NCBI RefSeq assembly: GCF_015461845.1
Contig: NZ_JACOPW010000001.1
Coordinates: 1,376,757-1,440,756, forward strand
DNA from: Pseudomonas mucoides
GTDB lineage: Bacteria > Pseudomonadota > Gammaproteobacteria > Pseudomonadales > Pseudomonadaceae
Direction of reading: 5' to 3'
Length of the DNA stretch: 64,000 bases
The position numbers and the translations under genes are program-made. The notes under the pieces were generated by a model. The model did no database searches. It saw nothing but the letters and a program-made list of their open reading frames with translations, and was not told the origin of the DNA. Below are positions 28,628 through 37,887 of the stretch, piece by piece. Within the stretch, counting starts at the first letter, position 1, and each line of letters begins with the position of its first letter.

Positions 28628-29812
28628 ATGGAAAACGTTCGCGCGACGACCCGCCCTGCCCTTTGGCTGATGTTCAGCATCATGCTCGTCGCTCTTAACC
28701 TGCGTCCGTCGATGGCGGCGGTCGGGCCCTTGCTGTCGTCGATTCGCCCGGACATTGCGCTGAGTTTCAGCATGGCCTCGCTGCTGACGATGCTGCCGGT
28801 CATGGCCATGGGCCTGGCGATGTTTTTTGGCTTGCGGGTCAGCCAACGCTTCGGCGAACAGCGCACGGTGGTGCTGTCGCTGTTGATCATTGGCGTGGCC
28901 ACGGCGTCGCGACTGTTTCTCGATTCGGCCGTCGAACTGATCCTCAGTGCGGTGCTGGCCGGTGTCGGTATTGCGCTGATCCAGGCCCTGATGCCGGCGC
29001 TGATCAAGGCCCGGTTCAGTGACAACGTCGCCCTGTGCATGGGGCTTTATGTCACGTCGATCATGGGCGGCGCGGCGATTGCAGCCTCGTTTGCGCCGCT
29101 GGTCATGAACCAAAGTGGTAGCTGGCGCCTCGGCCTGGCGATCTGGGCGGCGCTGGCCGTGATGGCCCTGCTGCTATGGTCTGGCCTGCGTGGCGAATCT
29201 ACGGCACGCTCGACGCAATCAACCCGCCGGCCGAGTTTTTTCGCCAATTCCCGCGCCTGGTTACTCGCCATCTTCTTCGGTCTGGGCACCGCGTCCTACA
29301 CCTGTGTGCTGGCCTGGCTCGCGCCTTACTACGTGGAACAAGGCTGGAGCGAGCAACACGCCGGGTTGCTGCTGGGCTTTTTGACGGCCATGGAAGTGTT
29401 GTCCGGGCTGGTGACGCCTGCCATTGCCAATCGCAGTCGTGACCGGCGACTGGTGCTGGTGGTGTTGCTGGCGCTGATCATGGCCGGCTTCTGCGGGCTG
29501 ATTCTCTGCCCGCAACAGCTGAGCCTGCTCTGGCCGTGCCTGCTGGGGCTGGGCATCGGCGGGCTGTTCCCGATGAGCCTGATTGTATCGCTGGATCACC
29601 TCGATGACCCGCAACGCGCCGGCGCCCTGACGGCATTCGTGCAAGGCATCGGGTACTTGATCGCCGGCCTTTCACCGCTGATGGCCGGAATGATTCGTGA
29701 CCAACTGGGCAGTTTCGAATGGGCCTGGTGGGCGCTGACAGGGGTCGTTGGGTTGATGATCCTGATGGTCCTGCGCTTCGACCCGCGGCATTACCACCAA
29801 CACATCGACTGA
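28628..29812 (+). CDS. MFS transporter of the CynX/NimT group
   Basis: 394 residues with about twelve membrane helices. Features include LNLRPSMAAVGPLL near the start, MFFGLRVSQRFGEQRT as the loop 2-3 signature, and GLGIGGLFPMSLI in the C-terminal half, as in the CynX/NimT (cyanate/nitroimidazole) exporter group. Substrate unknown. The ribosome site GAAGG precedes ATG 28628. Divergent from the GS-like gene and followed by a LysR regulator in the same direction, 109 bases away. Confidence 0.85.
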   Translation: MENVRATTRPALWLMFSIMLVALNLRPSMAAVGPLLSSIRPDIALSFSMASLLTMLPVMAMGLAMFFGLRVSQRFGEQRTVVLSLLIIGVATASRLFLDSAVELILSAVLAGVGIALIQALMPALIKARFSDNVALCMGLYVTSIMGGAAIAASFAPLVMNQSGSWRLGLAIWAALAVMALLLWSGLRGESTARSTQSTRRPSFFANSRAWLLAIFFGLGTASYTCVLAWLAPYYVEQGWSEQHAGLLLGFLTAMEVLSGLVTPAIANRSRDRRLVLVVLLALIMAGFCGLILCPQQLSLLWPCLLGLGIGGLFPMSLIVSLDHLDDPQRAGALTAFVQGIGYLIAGLSPLMAGMIRDQLGSFEWAWWALTGVVGLMILMVLRFDPRHYHQHID

Positions 29813-29921
29813 TCGGCGCAGAAACTTCCTACAAGGCATTCTCCTGGCACCATCGTTCCGTTAGGATCTTTCGCACACGTTTGCGCATTGATCGCGCACG
29901 GAACACAGCGAGACAGAACGG

Positions 29922-30854
29922 ATGCTGAACAGTAACTTGCTTCGAAAGCTCGACATGCAGGACCTCATGGTGTTTGTCGCCGTGTACGAGCAAAGCAGCG
30001 TCACCGGTGTGTCGGAGGCGCTTTGTGTCAGCCAGTCCACGGTGAGTTACTGCCTGAAAAAGCTGCGGACCAGTTTTGAAGACGAGTTGTTTATCAACTC
30101 CCGCACCGGCATGCGCCCCACCTACAAAGCCAGCACCATGTACGCGCATGTGCTGAAAATTCTCGAAAGTATCAACCTGTGCCACGCCAGCACCCAAGCG
30201 TTCGACCCGACCTTGCAAGCGGTGACGTTCAACATCTGCGCGCCGGAGTACTTCGAGCAGTTGATTCTGCCGCGTCTGCTCAAGCGCTTCGATTTCGCCG
30301 ACCTGCCGGTGATGGTCAACATGCACAAATTCGAAACCGACATCCCGGTCGACGAGTTGCGCGATGGCCGCCTCGACCTGGTGATCTGTTTCGGCCCGAA
30401 TTTCCATCGCAGCCACACCGACTTCAAATCCCGGCTGTTACTGGAAGATGATCTGGTCTGTGTGTTCGACAAACGCGCCACGCCACTGGAGTCACGGCTG
30501 AGCCTGCAAGCCTTTGTGCAACGCCGGCATGTGTTTCCAACCCCATGGACGTCCAGCACCAACATGGTCGACGGCTGGCTGGCACAACAGGCGCACAAGC
30601 GGCAGATTGTCGCGCGAGCCAACAGCTACAGCGCGGCACTGAAGATGATCACTGGCACCGACTACATCCTGACCCTGCCCCGCCGTATCCAGCAATTGCT
30701 CGCCAACGAGGCGATCTTCAATCATTGCGAAGCGCCCAATGGCCTGCCGGGTTTCACCCTGGACATGCAGTGGAGTCAAAGTGCCGATCAGGACAGTGCC
30801 AACACCTGGCTGCGCGAGCAGGTGATTGACGTCTGTGCCGAGCAGGTGGCCTGA
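29922..30854 (+). CDS. LysR-family transcriptional regulator
   Basis: 310 residues. The HTH (about 8-67) shows the order MQDLMVFVAVYEQSSVTG, VSQSTVSYCL and the wing; a substrate-binding domain follows. Its place after the MFS exporter suggests control of that gene or of the GS-like gene. Its stop is two bases from the stop of the convergent isomerase gene, and the junction holds a small palindrome cctgaattcagg (30850-30861). Confidence 0.88.
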   Translation: MLNSNLLRKLDMQDLMVFVAVYEQSSVTGVSEALCVSQSTVSYCLKKLRTSFEDELFINSRTGMRPTYKASTMYAHVLKILESINLCHASTQAFDPTLQAVTFNICAPEYFEQLILPRLLKRFDFADLPVMVNMHKFETDIPVDELRDGRLDLVICFGPNFHRSHTDFKSRLLLEDDLVCVFDKRATPLESRLSLQAFVQRRHVFPTPWTSSTNMVDGWLAQQAHKRQIVARANSYSAALKMITGTDYILTLPRRIQQLLANEAIFNHCEAPNGLPGFTLDMQWSQSADQDSANTWLREQVIDVCAEQVA

Positions 30855-30856
30855 AT

Positions 30857-31222
30857 TCAGGGGGTGATGGCGGTCTTGGTGTAGGACTCGCGATCGATAT
30901 CGAGGATTTCCACGCACAACTGCACTTCGACACCGGTTGGCCATTCGCACAGGTCCTGGACCACCGCCAGCAGGCTTTCCGACAGCTGCTGTTTGATCTG
31001 CGGTGAGCGACCGCTCAACAGCGCCAGTTTCACATGCACAAACGCCCGTTCATTCAACGCAGTGCCGACCTTGAAGTTCTCCACCTTCAGTGCCCGACTC
31101 TTGATGTCGAACTCTGCCGCAAACTGACCGGAAGCCACCAAGGCATTATTGAGCCGGATCAACGCCACGTCGGCGTTCAGCCCAGGCAGGTTGGCGGTGT
31201 ATTCCATGTGCACGTGTGGCAT
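30857..31222 (-). CDS. 5-carboxymethyl-2-hydroxymuconate isomerase family protein
   Basis: 121 residues of the tautomerase-like CHMI family, starting MPHVHMEY with the catalytic Pro next to the initiator Met. In homoprotocatechuate breakdown this enzyme (HpaF) moves a double bond in the ring-opened product. None of the other hpa genes is in the window, so the native substrate may differ. It sits between two LysR genes. Confidence 0.85.
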   Translation of the reverse strand: MPHVHMEYTANLPGLNADVALIRLNNALVASGQFAAEFDIKSRALKVENFKVGTALNERAFVHVKLALLSGRSPQIKQQLSESLLAVVQDLCEWPTGVEVQLCVEILDIDRESYTKTAITP

Positions 31223-31279
31223 GACGCAGCTCCAGATAGTGGGCAGAAAGATCCTACGTATAACACAGCGCTGTCTGAC

Positions 31280-32206
31280 TCACTCGGGCAGCGGCAAGGG
31301 TGGACGTTCACTCATGAACACCTCCAGGCGCGAACGCAACCAGCGTTCGGCGGGGTCGGTATCGACATGGCTGAGCCAGACCATCGACAGGTCCAGGGTC
31401 GGGGTCTTGAACGGGAACGGTTCCTTGAACAGCAAACCGGTAGCCGCCATGGCGTCGGCCGTGTAATCCGGCAGGCTGGCAATCAGATCGGTGCCCGCGA
31501 GCAAGGCCGGCAACGAGCTGTATTGCGGCACGGACAGCACCACCTGACGCGTCCGGCCAATCTCGGCCAGCCACTCATCGGCGTAACCACTGACGTTCGC
31601 CGTGTGGGAAACCAGCACATGAGGGCGTGCGCAATATTCATCAAGCGTCAGCGGTGTGTCGGACGCATCGGCGCGCAGGATGCTTGGCTGAATGTGGCGC
31701 AACAATTTGCGCTTGGCGTTGGCCGGCAGGCCGCGGGTCTGGCTGATGCCGACCGTGATGTCGCCGGACGCGAGCAAGTCCGGTATGCGCCAGTAATCGA
31801 CGTGCTGAACCACAAACACCACCTTCGGCGCTTCCCGGCGCAAGGCGCGCAGCAACGGAGGCAGCAGGCCGAACTCGACGTCATCTGACAGCCCGATGCG
31901 AAACGTCATGGTGCTGCTGACCGGGTCGAAACTGTGGGTCAGGCTCAACGCCACCGACAACGAATCCAGCGCCGGTGACAGGTACTGAATCAACTCCTCG
32001 GCGCGGGCCGTCGGTTCCATGCGGTGGCCGACACGGATGAACAGCGGATCGTTGAACATCGCCCGCAAGCGGTTGAGCGCCGAGCTGATGGTCGGCTGAC
32101 CGAGAAACAGCTTCTCCGCCACCCGCGTCACGTTGCGCTCGAGCATCAACGTTTCGAACACCACCATCAGGTTGATGTCCGCCTTGCGCAGCTCATTACG
32201 ATTCAT
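31280..32206 (-). CDS. LysR-family transcriptional regulator
   Basis: 308 residues. The HTH is LRKADINLMVVFETLMLERNVTR with recognition helix GQPTISSALNRLR, the NodD/NahR-like branch (ADINLL start). It lies upstream of the CHMI-like gene on the same strand, with 57 bases between, and might be co-transcribed with it. The inducer is unknown. Start at ATG 32206. Confidence 0.88.
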   Translation of the reverse strand: MNRNELRKADINLMVVFETLMLERNVTRVAEKLFLGQPTISSALNRLRAMFNDPLFIRVGHRMEPTARAEELIQYLSPALDSLSVALSLTHSFDPVSSTMTFRIGLSDDVEFGLLPPLLRALRREAPKVVFVVQHVDYWRIPDLLASGDITVGISQTRGLPANAKRKLLRHIQPSILRADASDTPLTLDEYCARPHVLVSHTANVSGYADEWLAEIGRTRQVVLSVPQYSSLPALLAGTDLIASLPDYTADAMAATGLLFKEPFPFKTPTLDLSMVWLSHVDTDPAERWLRSRLEVFMSERPPLPLPE

Positions 32207-32278
32207 TCCTTGCCCCCGGTCCCCAACACATGAGGCAGTGTAGAAAGGCCCGAGGGAGGCGTCTATGTCCAGCGGACA

Positions 32279-34390
32279 TCAATTGACGGTCAAGGACTTC
32301 AAACCGAGTGCGAGTATTCGTGCGTCCTGCCCTATCCCGAACTGTTTGGGGGTGACCGCATCGGCAAATTGAAATTGCAGCCTCAGCACCCCCTGACTCG
32401 ATACCCGTTGCTGCATCTCGTGCGTGATGGGCACGTCGATAAAGTTGCCATCGGCTTGCTCAAGCCGGGTATTCAGCGCCGGCATGCCATTGATGCTGAT
32501 GACGACACTTTGCCCTGCATGCCCTGGTGGTAGAAACGCCGTGGCCTCCAGACGCAAGGAATGCACCGGCGCCGGAACCCGGAACATGACTTCAGCTTCG
32601 GGACCTTCGGACCAGGTGCCCCAGAGCTCCGAATCGGACCAGCCCCTGGCCAACATCGCCCGCCCCTGGCTGCCATAGGCAAATACGGTTTTTTGTCCGG
32701 AATCGAGGGATGGAATCAGCTCCAGCGGGTTGACCTGCGGTGTGGCCTGCAAGCAAGTGCTGCAGCGTTTCCAGCCCGGCGCCAGCACCGTAAAGCCATC
32801 AATCCGGGTAAACAGGTCCGATTGGGCATCAATATTCATCACAGACTGGAGCAGCGCACGCTCATCGAGCAGGTACAACGAATCGGCATCATAATTTCCC
32901 GACTCCATTTCACGAGCCGTCTCCTGCTCGGATTTGATCCAGTTGACCGTGTCCATCCGCCCAAGGTAAACGGCATTCGTCGCCAGGCCATGGGCACCGG
33001 CAAAATCAGCCACCGCCATCCAGTGCGGGGAGAGGTTCTGCGGAACAATCCAGCGGACATTCTTGTAATGAGCTGCGGCGCTTTCCCAGAACGGATCAAT
33101 CATGGGCGAGGTCCACTTCGCGGCCGGCGCGACCATCAACTGCTTGCGTACCCCCTCCCAGCCCGCATGGGTGTCCAGCACCTGAATCAGCAACGCCAGC
33201 GACATCAGACTCACGGCGGTTCGAGGTGTGTTGGCCCGGATCACCAGGAAAAGGATGGTGAAGATAATCGCGTAGTAGACCGGCCAGAACATCCGTCCAG
33301 ATGCACGGAAGACATTGGCGATAGAGATCACTACCGGGGGCAACGGATAGGTGAGCTCGAGCGAGCCCATCGCCACATGGTTTGACAGCGAAAACAGGGT
33401 AAGCCCTGCCAGTGCCAGAAACAGCAGCGGTTGCCGCCCCAGTCGCTGGCGAAAACCGGTTTTACCCTGCAGCAAGCCCACCACGGCACAAATGCCCAGC
33501 GTGATCACCCCAAGACCGAGAAACAGAAATCCTTCGCCGTCACCGAACCCTTGAACACCGGGTAAATCCTTCAATACATAGGACCACTGCCCCGGATCGA
33601 TCAGTGACAGCAGGTTCATGGCGTACATGCCAAAACCATCGGAAATCGCGCCACTGCCCACCGAAAAATAGCCCGCCTGCCAGCAACAAAAACTGACCAG
33701 CGAAAACAGCCCGATCAGTTCGATGGCAGCCGACTGCAGCGTCATTTTTTTCCTGAAATAACCAGCCGTGAGATCGGCGATCCAGATCACGGCAACCATC
33801 GCCAGAAAGTACGCATGGATCAACGCGGCCGCCGCCAGCAAGGCGCCCCAGGCCAGACGTCGACGGCGCAAATTCGGGTGCAGCCCCAGATACAACGAAG
33901 CCAGCACCAGAAAATGCCCACCGAGTGACAAATGGAACGGCATGCGCATGATCATCGGTGGCGCGAAGACAAACAGCGCCGTTCCCACGGCACGTACGCC
34001 CACATGGGAAGAAACCAGCCCCAGCAGTTTCCACGCGAACCAGGCCTGCAAGACGAAGCAGGCGAGGAACCACAGCCCGAAATACTGGAAAGGCATCGGC
34101 AATAGCGAGGCAAACGGTTTGAACAAGAGGGCCAGCAGCGGGTTGGAATCAGAGAAAATGATGCCGTTACCCAACTCCAGCCCGTAGGAAGGATTGAGCC
34201 CGACAGGAAAGGACCACGGCGACTGACGGAAAAACACCCAGCCCAGATAATGCGTCGCCGGATCACCGTTCCCCAGCCATGCAATGTTTTGCGGGTTCAG
34301 CGCCCTCGGCCCAACCACGATGAAAAAAGCCACAACACCGATCAATACGGGCAGCAGATTGAGCGGTAGGCGTTTAACAAGATCCTTCAT
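32279..34390 (-). CDS. Large polytopic membrane protein (DUF6311-like), possible GT-C enzyme
   Basis: 703 residues. About eleven to twelve membrane helices occupy residues 10-425, and the last 270 residues form a soluble, probably periplasmic, beta-rich domain. The acidic residues in the first outer loop (NGDPATHYLGW) recall the Asp motif of GT-C glycosyltransferases that use lipid-linked donors. It is the last gene of a four-gene operon with GT2 and GtrA genes and overlaps GtrA by four bases (ATGA). This suggests transfer of a sugar from undecaprenyl phosphate to an envelope glycan, as inference. Confidence 0.7.
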   Translation of the reverse strand: MKDLVKRLPLNLLPVLIGVVAFFIVVGPRALNPQNIAWLGNGDPATHYLGWVFFRQSPWSFPVGLNPSYGLELGNGIIFSDSNPLLALLFKPFASLLPMPFQYFGLWFLACFVLQAWFAWKLLGLVSSHVGVRAVGTALFVFAPPMIMRMPFHLSLGGHFLVLASLYLGLHPNLRRRRLAWGALLAAAALIHAYFLAMVAVIWIADLTAGYFRKKMTLQSAAIELIGLFSLVSFCCWQAGYFSVGSGAISDGFGMYAMNLLSLIDPGQWSYVLKDLPGVQGFGDGEGFLFLGLGVITLGICAVVGLLQGKTGFRQRLGRQPLLFLALAGLTLFSLSNHVAMGSLELTYPLPPVVISIANVFRASGRMFWPVYYAIIFTILFLVIRANTPRTAVSLMSLALLIQVLDTHAGWEGVRKQLMVAPAAKWTSPMIDPFWESAAAHYKNVRWIVPQNLSPHWMAVADFAGAHGLATNAVYLGRMDTVNWIKSEQETAREMESGNYDADSLYLLDERALLQSVMNIDAQSDLFTRIDGFTVLAPGWKRCSTCLQATPQVNPLELIPSLDSGQKTVFAYGSQGRAMLARGWSDSELWGTWSEGPEAEVMFRVPAPVHSLRLEATAFLPPGHAGQSVVISINGMPALNTRLEQADGNFIDVPITHEMQQRVSSQGVLRLQFQFADAVTPKQFGIGQDARILALGLKSLTVN

Positions 34391-34773
34391 CGGTACGTCC
34401 AGAAGTTATGCAGTACAAAGGTGAAGGCCGGAATCGTCAGCGCCACGGCGCCAATCCCCAGCAAGTAATGCAGCCCGGCCATCTGCGCGGCCCAGGCCAC
34501 CAGCATCGCCAACAGAAAACCGGCGCCGGACACCATCATGAAACGCAGCAGCGTCCGGCCGTGCAATCGTGCGGAAAAACTCCAGGTGGTATTGATCACG
34601 TAGGACACCACGGTCGCCACGGCAAACGCCACGCCGTTGGCCAATGGTGGCAACGGCGACACGTAATTGATGAACAGCACGGCCACCAATGCATGCAGGG
34701 CGGTGACGAACAACCCGGTGACGGCAAAGCGCAGGCCACGCTTGATCAGGGCGGATTTTTCGGTTGACGTCAC
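34387..34773 (-). CDS. GtrA-family flippase
   Basis: 128 residues with four membrane helices and the GtrA marks VTGLFVTALHA near the start and VSYVINTTWSF in the middle. GtrA proteins move undecaprenyl-phosphate-linked sugars across the inner membrane. I choose the GTG at 34773, which overlaps the stop of the upstream methyltransferase gene (GTGA); the ORF extends further upstream but that part is the neighbour's tail in another frame. The end overlaps the start of the next gene. Confidence 0.88.
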   Translation of the reverse strand: MTSTEKSALIKRGLRFAVTGLFVTALHALVAVLFINYVSPLPPLANGVAFAVATVVSYVINTTWSFSARLHGRTLLRFMMVSGAGFLLAMLVAWAAQMAGLHYLLGIGAVALTIPAFTFVLHNFWTYR

Positions 34774-35480
34774 GGTTTCTGCGCCAGCACAAACACCGTC
34801 AACCCGGCCAGACGATTGGCCTTCATGAACGGCAACTCGATGTTGCACAAGGTCTTCAACAGCGTGTTCACCAGCGGGTGATGCTGCTTGAGTTGCGAAC
34901 GTGGCGGCGACGGTTGCGCGCCTTTGGGCAGCAATCGCAACGTGGCGGCAATCGGGAACACCAGGCCGAAATAGTAAGTGCCCTGCTGCACCGTCAAGCC
35001 GGCCGCTCGGGCCACGGTTTCCAGTTGCGCCAGGGTGTAGCGGCGTTTGTGCTCGAGAAACTCATCATGCCCGCTCCAGAGAAAACGGAACGCCGGCACC
35101 GTCATCAGGAATCGGCTGCCAGAGGGGACTTTGTCGACATAGGCCTTGAGCAACCCGACGTCGTCGTCGACATGCTCCAGCACGTCCATCAGCAACACCA
35201 GGTCGGCGTCCACCGCATCGATTTCGCGCCGGTAATGCACCGGTTTGCCGGCGGTGCTGGCGTCCGAGTCGGCGTCGTAACTGATGTCCACACACCACGC
35301 TTCGCTGGCCGATGAATGACTCAGCAGATGGTGAGAAAAGAACCCGGAGCCTGCGCCCACATCGAGAATTTTCCTGATCGGAGTGCTGCCGAGCAACCGT
35401 GTGGTCGCCGCCGCTTTGGAGGCGTAATACCAATGCTGATTGATGCTTGAACCGAGAATGTCGGTTTCCTTGAGATCCAC
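34770..35480 (-). CDS. Class I SAM-dependent methyltransferase in glycan operon
   Basis: 236 residues. Motif I is ILDVGAGSGFFSHHL (about 38-52), the acidic strand is WCVDISYD, and motif IV is LVLLMDVLEHVDDD (about 94-107). The C-terminal part has a hydrophobic stretch. It lies between the GT2 gene (three bases away) and GtrA (overlap), so it probably methylates the sugar, the lipid carrier or the glycan handled by its neighbours. Confidence 0.82.
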   Translation of the reverse strand: MDLKETDILGSSINQHWYYASKAAATTRLLGSTPIRKILDVGAGSGFFSHHLLSHSSASEAWCVDISYDADSDASTAGKPVHYRREIDAVDADLVLLMDVLEHVDDDVGLLKAYVDKVPSGSRFLMTVPAFRFLWSGHDEFLEHKRRYTLAQLETVARAAGLTVQQGTYYFGLVFPIAATLRLLPKGAQPSPPRSQLKQHHPLVNTLLKTLCNIELPFMKANRLAGLTVFVLAQKP

Positions 35481-35483
35481 GGT

Positions 35484-36452
35484 TCAGTCCTTGGGGTCAT
35501 AGACACGCCGCACCAGATACACCGGCCGGCGTTTCGATTCGATGTAGGTTCGGCCCAGGTACTCACCCAGCACCCCGATGCCGATCAATTGCAGGCCGCC
35601 CAGAAAGGTGACCGCCACCATCAACGAGGCATAACCCGGAAGGTCGATACCGGAAATCAGGGTGCGCACGATGATGAAGATGGCGAACGAGAAGGAAATC
35701 AGTGAAACGAGCAGCCCGAGGTAGGTCCAGATCCGCAGCGGTTCAGTGCTGAAACTGGTGATGCCCTCCAATGCGAAGTTCCACAACCGCCAGCCATTGA
35801 ACTTGGTCGCTCCGGCCGCCCGCTCCGGGCGCTCGTAGTTGACCTGGGTGGTGCGAAAACCGACCCAGGCGAACAAACCTTTCATGAAGCGCCGGGACTC
35901 GGGCAAGGACTGCAAGGCATCGATCACGCAGCGGTCCATGAGGCGGAAATCGCCGACGTTTTCCGGCAGGTGTTGCTCGGCGATTTTGTTGTGCAGGCGG
36001 TAGAACCAGTTGGCCGAGGTCTGTTTGGCCCAGGAGTCGGTGTTGCGACTCACACGATGACCCAGCACCACTTCATAACCTTCACGCCAGCGGGCAATCA
36101 TCTCGAGAATAACCTCGGGCGGGTCCTGCAAATCAACGTCGATCGGCACCACGACCTGGCCGGTGGCGGTCTGCAAACCTGCGGTCAATGCGGCTTCTTT
36201 GCCGAAATTGCGGCTCAGGTCAACGATGCGCAGGCGCGGGTCCGTCAACTGGCGTTCCAGCAAAAGATCCAGTGTGGTGTCGGTGCTGCCGTCATTGACG
36301 AACACCAGTTCCAGACCGATCAGCGCCTCGTCCTTGAAGACGTCATTGATCCGCGCGAGGAACAAGTCGACGGTGGCGGCTTCATTGAACACCGGGATGA
36401 CGAGCGATAACGCCAAATGCCCGGCCAGTTGCGTTCCGTGCTGATGAGTCAA
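35484..36452 (-). CDS. GT2 glycosyltransferase, GtrB/bactoprenol-glucosyltransferase type
   Basis: 322 residues. The GT-A catalytic domain shows IPVFNEAATV, VFVNDGSTD (about 50-58) and the DVDLQDPPE metal site (about 104-112); two C-terminal membrane helices lie at about 240-262 and 275-297. GtrB proteins charge undecaprenyl phosphate with a sugar on the cytoplasmic face. First gene of the four-gene operon ending at 32279, with gaps of at most three bases or overlaps throughout. Confidence 0.9.
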   Translation of the reverse strand: MTHQHGTQLAGHLALSLVIPVFNEAATVDLFLARINDVFKDEALIGLELVFVNDGSTDTTLDLLLERQLTDPRLRIVDLSRNFGKEAALTAGLQTATGQVVVPIDVDLQDPPEVILEMIARWREGYEVVLGHRVSRNTDSWAKQTSANWFYRLHNKIAEQHLPENVGDFRLMDRCVIDALQSLPESRRFMKGLFAWVGFRTTQVNYERPERAAGATKFNGWRLWNFALEGITSFSTEPLRIWTYLGLLVSLISFSFAIFIIVRTLISGIDLPGYASLMVAVTFLGGLQLIGIGVLGEYLGRTYIESKRRPVYLVRRVYDPKD

Positions 36453-36729
36453 TTGATTGCTCTTTTTTATAGTGGTTTTTCTACAATCCGGGGTCGTCGA
36501 CAGTTTCTCGACGCCATGAGTCGAGTCGTATTAAGCAGGACCATGGGAGGTGATGCAAGGGCGAATCAGAGGGGGTTTTGGCCATTCCCACCGGCCTGCC
36601 GGCGCTGGCAGAAATATTTTCAAATGCCTGGAAACAAATGCCCGGTGGCCAAAAAAGCCAGCTCCGCTAGGCTTGCCCACGACGCGTCACACAGGTTGTC
36701 GCAATAACCCATCGCATGGAGCGAGCAGT

Positions 36730-36921
36730 ATGTATTTCGAGATTTACAGGCAATCCAAGGGCACCCCGAGCACCGGCAAAGGACAATGGCGCTGGCGGTT
36801 GAGGGCGGGGAATCACGAGACCATCGCCAGTGGCGAGTCGTATGTGAACAAGGCCGATTGCCTGCATGCCATCGGGTTGATCAAAGGGGTTGAGGGTGAG
36901 ACGCCGGTGAAGGAGATTTAA
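36730..36921 (+). CDS. DUF1508 (UPF0339) small protein
   Basis: 63 residues, one DUF1508 unit: YFEIYRQSKG, then WRWRLRAGNHETIASGESY and KADCLHAIGLIK. The YegP relatives carry two such units and are of unknown function. ATG 36730 is preceded by GGAGCGAG. Short but convincingly coding. Confidence 0.85.
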   Translation: MYFEIYRQSKGTPSTGKGQWRWRLRAGNHETIASGESYVNKADCLHAIGLIKGVEGETPVKEI

Positions 36922-36998
36922 GCCTGATAGGCATTGCCCAGGCTGCCCGGCTTGGGCAGGTGGCGAGCCATTGGTTTTTGGGCTGGATTCACTGTCCT

Positions 36999-37073
36999 CA
37001 TCGCGAGCAAGCTCGCTCCCACAGTGGATTTGCGTCGTTTGCAAAACCTGTGGGAGCGAGCTTGCTCGCGATG
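36999..37073. repeat. REPIN
   Basis: Two complete REPs in opposite orientation, catcgcgagcaagctcgctc... and ...gagcgagcttgctcgcgatg, 23 bases apart, between convergent genes. One of the least diverged copies in the window. Confidence 0.92.
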
Positions 37074-37115
37074 GGGCCGCAAAGAACACCATCAAACGCC
37101 AGGTAAAAACCCGCC

Positions 37116-37820
37116 TCAAACCGGCAACGGATACAACGCCTCATCAAACTGCGCCAACCGCGGAAACTGCATCGGCTGGTCATCGCTCAAGTGCTCCAGT
37201 CGCTGCTGATAGCTCACCAGGAACTCCTTGCGCGCCTCGTCGCTGATGTACGGCACATGCCACGCCACAAACGGTTCCAGCACGTCGAAGCCGACATACG
37301 CCAGCGTGCCGCGCAGAATCGGCCGCAGCATGTCTTCCAGAGGACCATGAATCGCGCCGTCACCGAACATGTGTTCGCGCCCGCCCAGGGTCACGGTCAC
37401 CAGCGCCTTCTTGCCGCTCAAGCCGCCCTGATCGTAAAAGCGCTTGCCGCCGTAGCAGATCCCCGACACCAGCACCCGGTCGATCCAGCCTTTGAGCATG
37501 GCAGGCGCCGAGAACCAGAAAATCGGGAAATTGAGGATCAGCAGGTCAGCCCACAACAACTTGTCGAGCTCTTGCTGGATGTCCGGCGCCAGCGACTGGC
37601 TTTTCACACCCAGCCGTTGCTCCAGCGCATACACCAGGTACTCCGGGTTCTCCCGCGAAGAAAAGTCATCGGCACTCGCCACCGGGTTCCAGTTCATCGC
37701 GTACAAGTCGCTGACCTGCACCTCATGCCCTTGAGCTTCAAGGGTGGCGACGGCCTGGTCACGCAGGGCGGCGGTGAAAGATTGCGGTTCCGGGTGAGCG
37801 TGGACGATCAGTACTTTCAT
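37116..37820 (-). CDS. NAD(P)H-dependent flavin oxidoreductase (KefF/NQO1-like)
   Basis: 234 residues of the flavodoxin-like fold. It begins MKVLIVHAHPEPQSFT (FMN/FAD phosphate loop) and continues with ADLLILNFPIFWFSAPAMLKGWIDRV (quinone reductase core) and VTLGGREHMFG. It probably reduces quinones by two electrons. Monocistronic; the aldehyde dehydrogenase gene upstream ends 67 bases before its start, on the same strand. Confidence 0.85.
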   Translation of the reverse strand: MKVLIVHAHPEPQSFTAALRDQAVATLEAQGHEVQVSDLYAMNWNPVASADDFSSRENPEYLVYALEQRLGVKSQSLAPDIQQELDKLLWADLLILNFPIFWFSAPAMLKGWIDRVLVSGICYGGKRFYDQGGLSGKKALVTVTLGGREHMFGDGAIHGPLEDMLRPILRGTLAYVGFDVLEPFVAWHVPYISDEARKEFLVSYQQRLEHLSDDQPMQFPRLAQFDEALYPLPV

Positions 37821-37887
37821 GACAATTCCTTAAACATTGACCAACGTTGAGTTTGAAGTCGCAAATGCAAGCCCGTCCATCGAGCGG

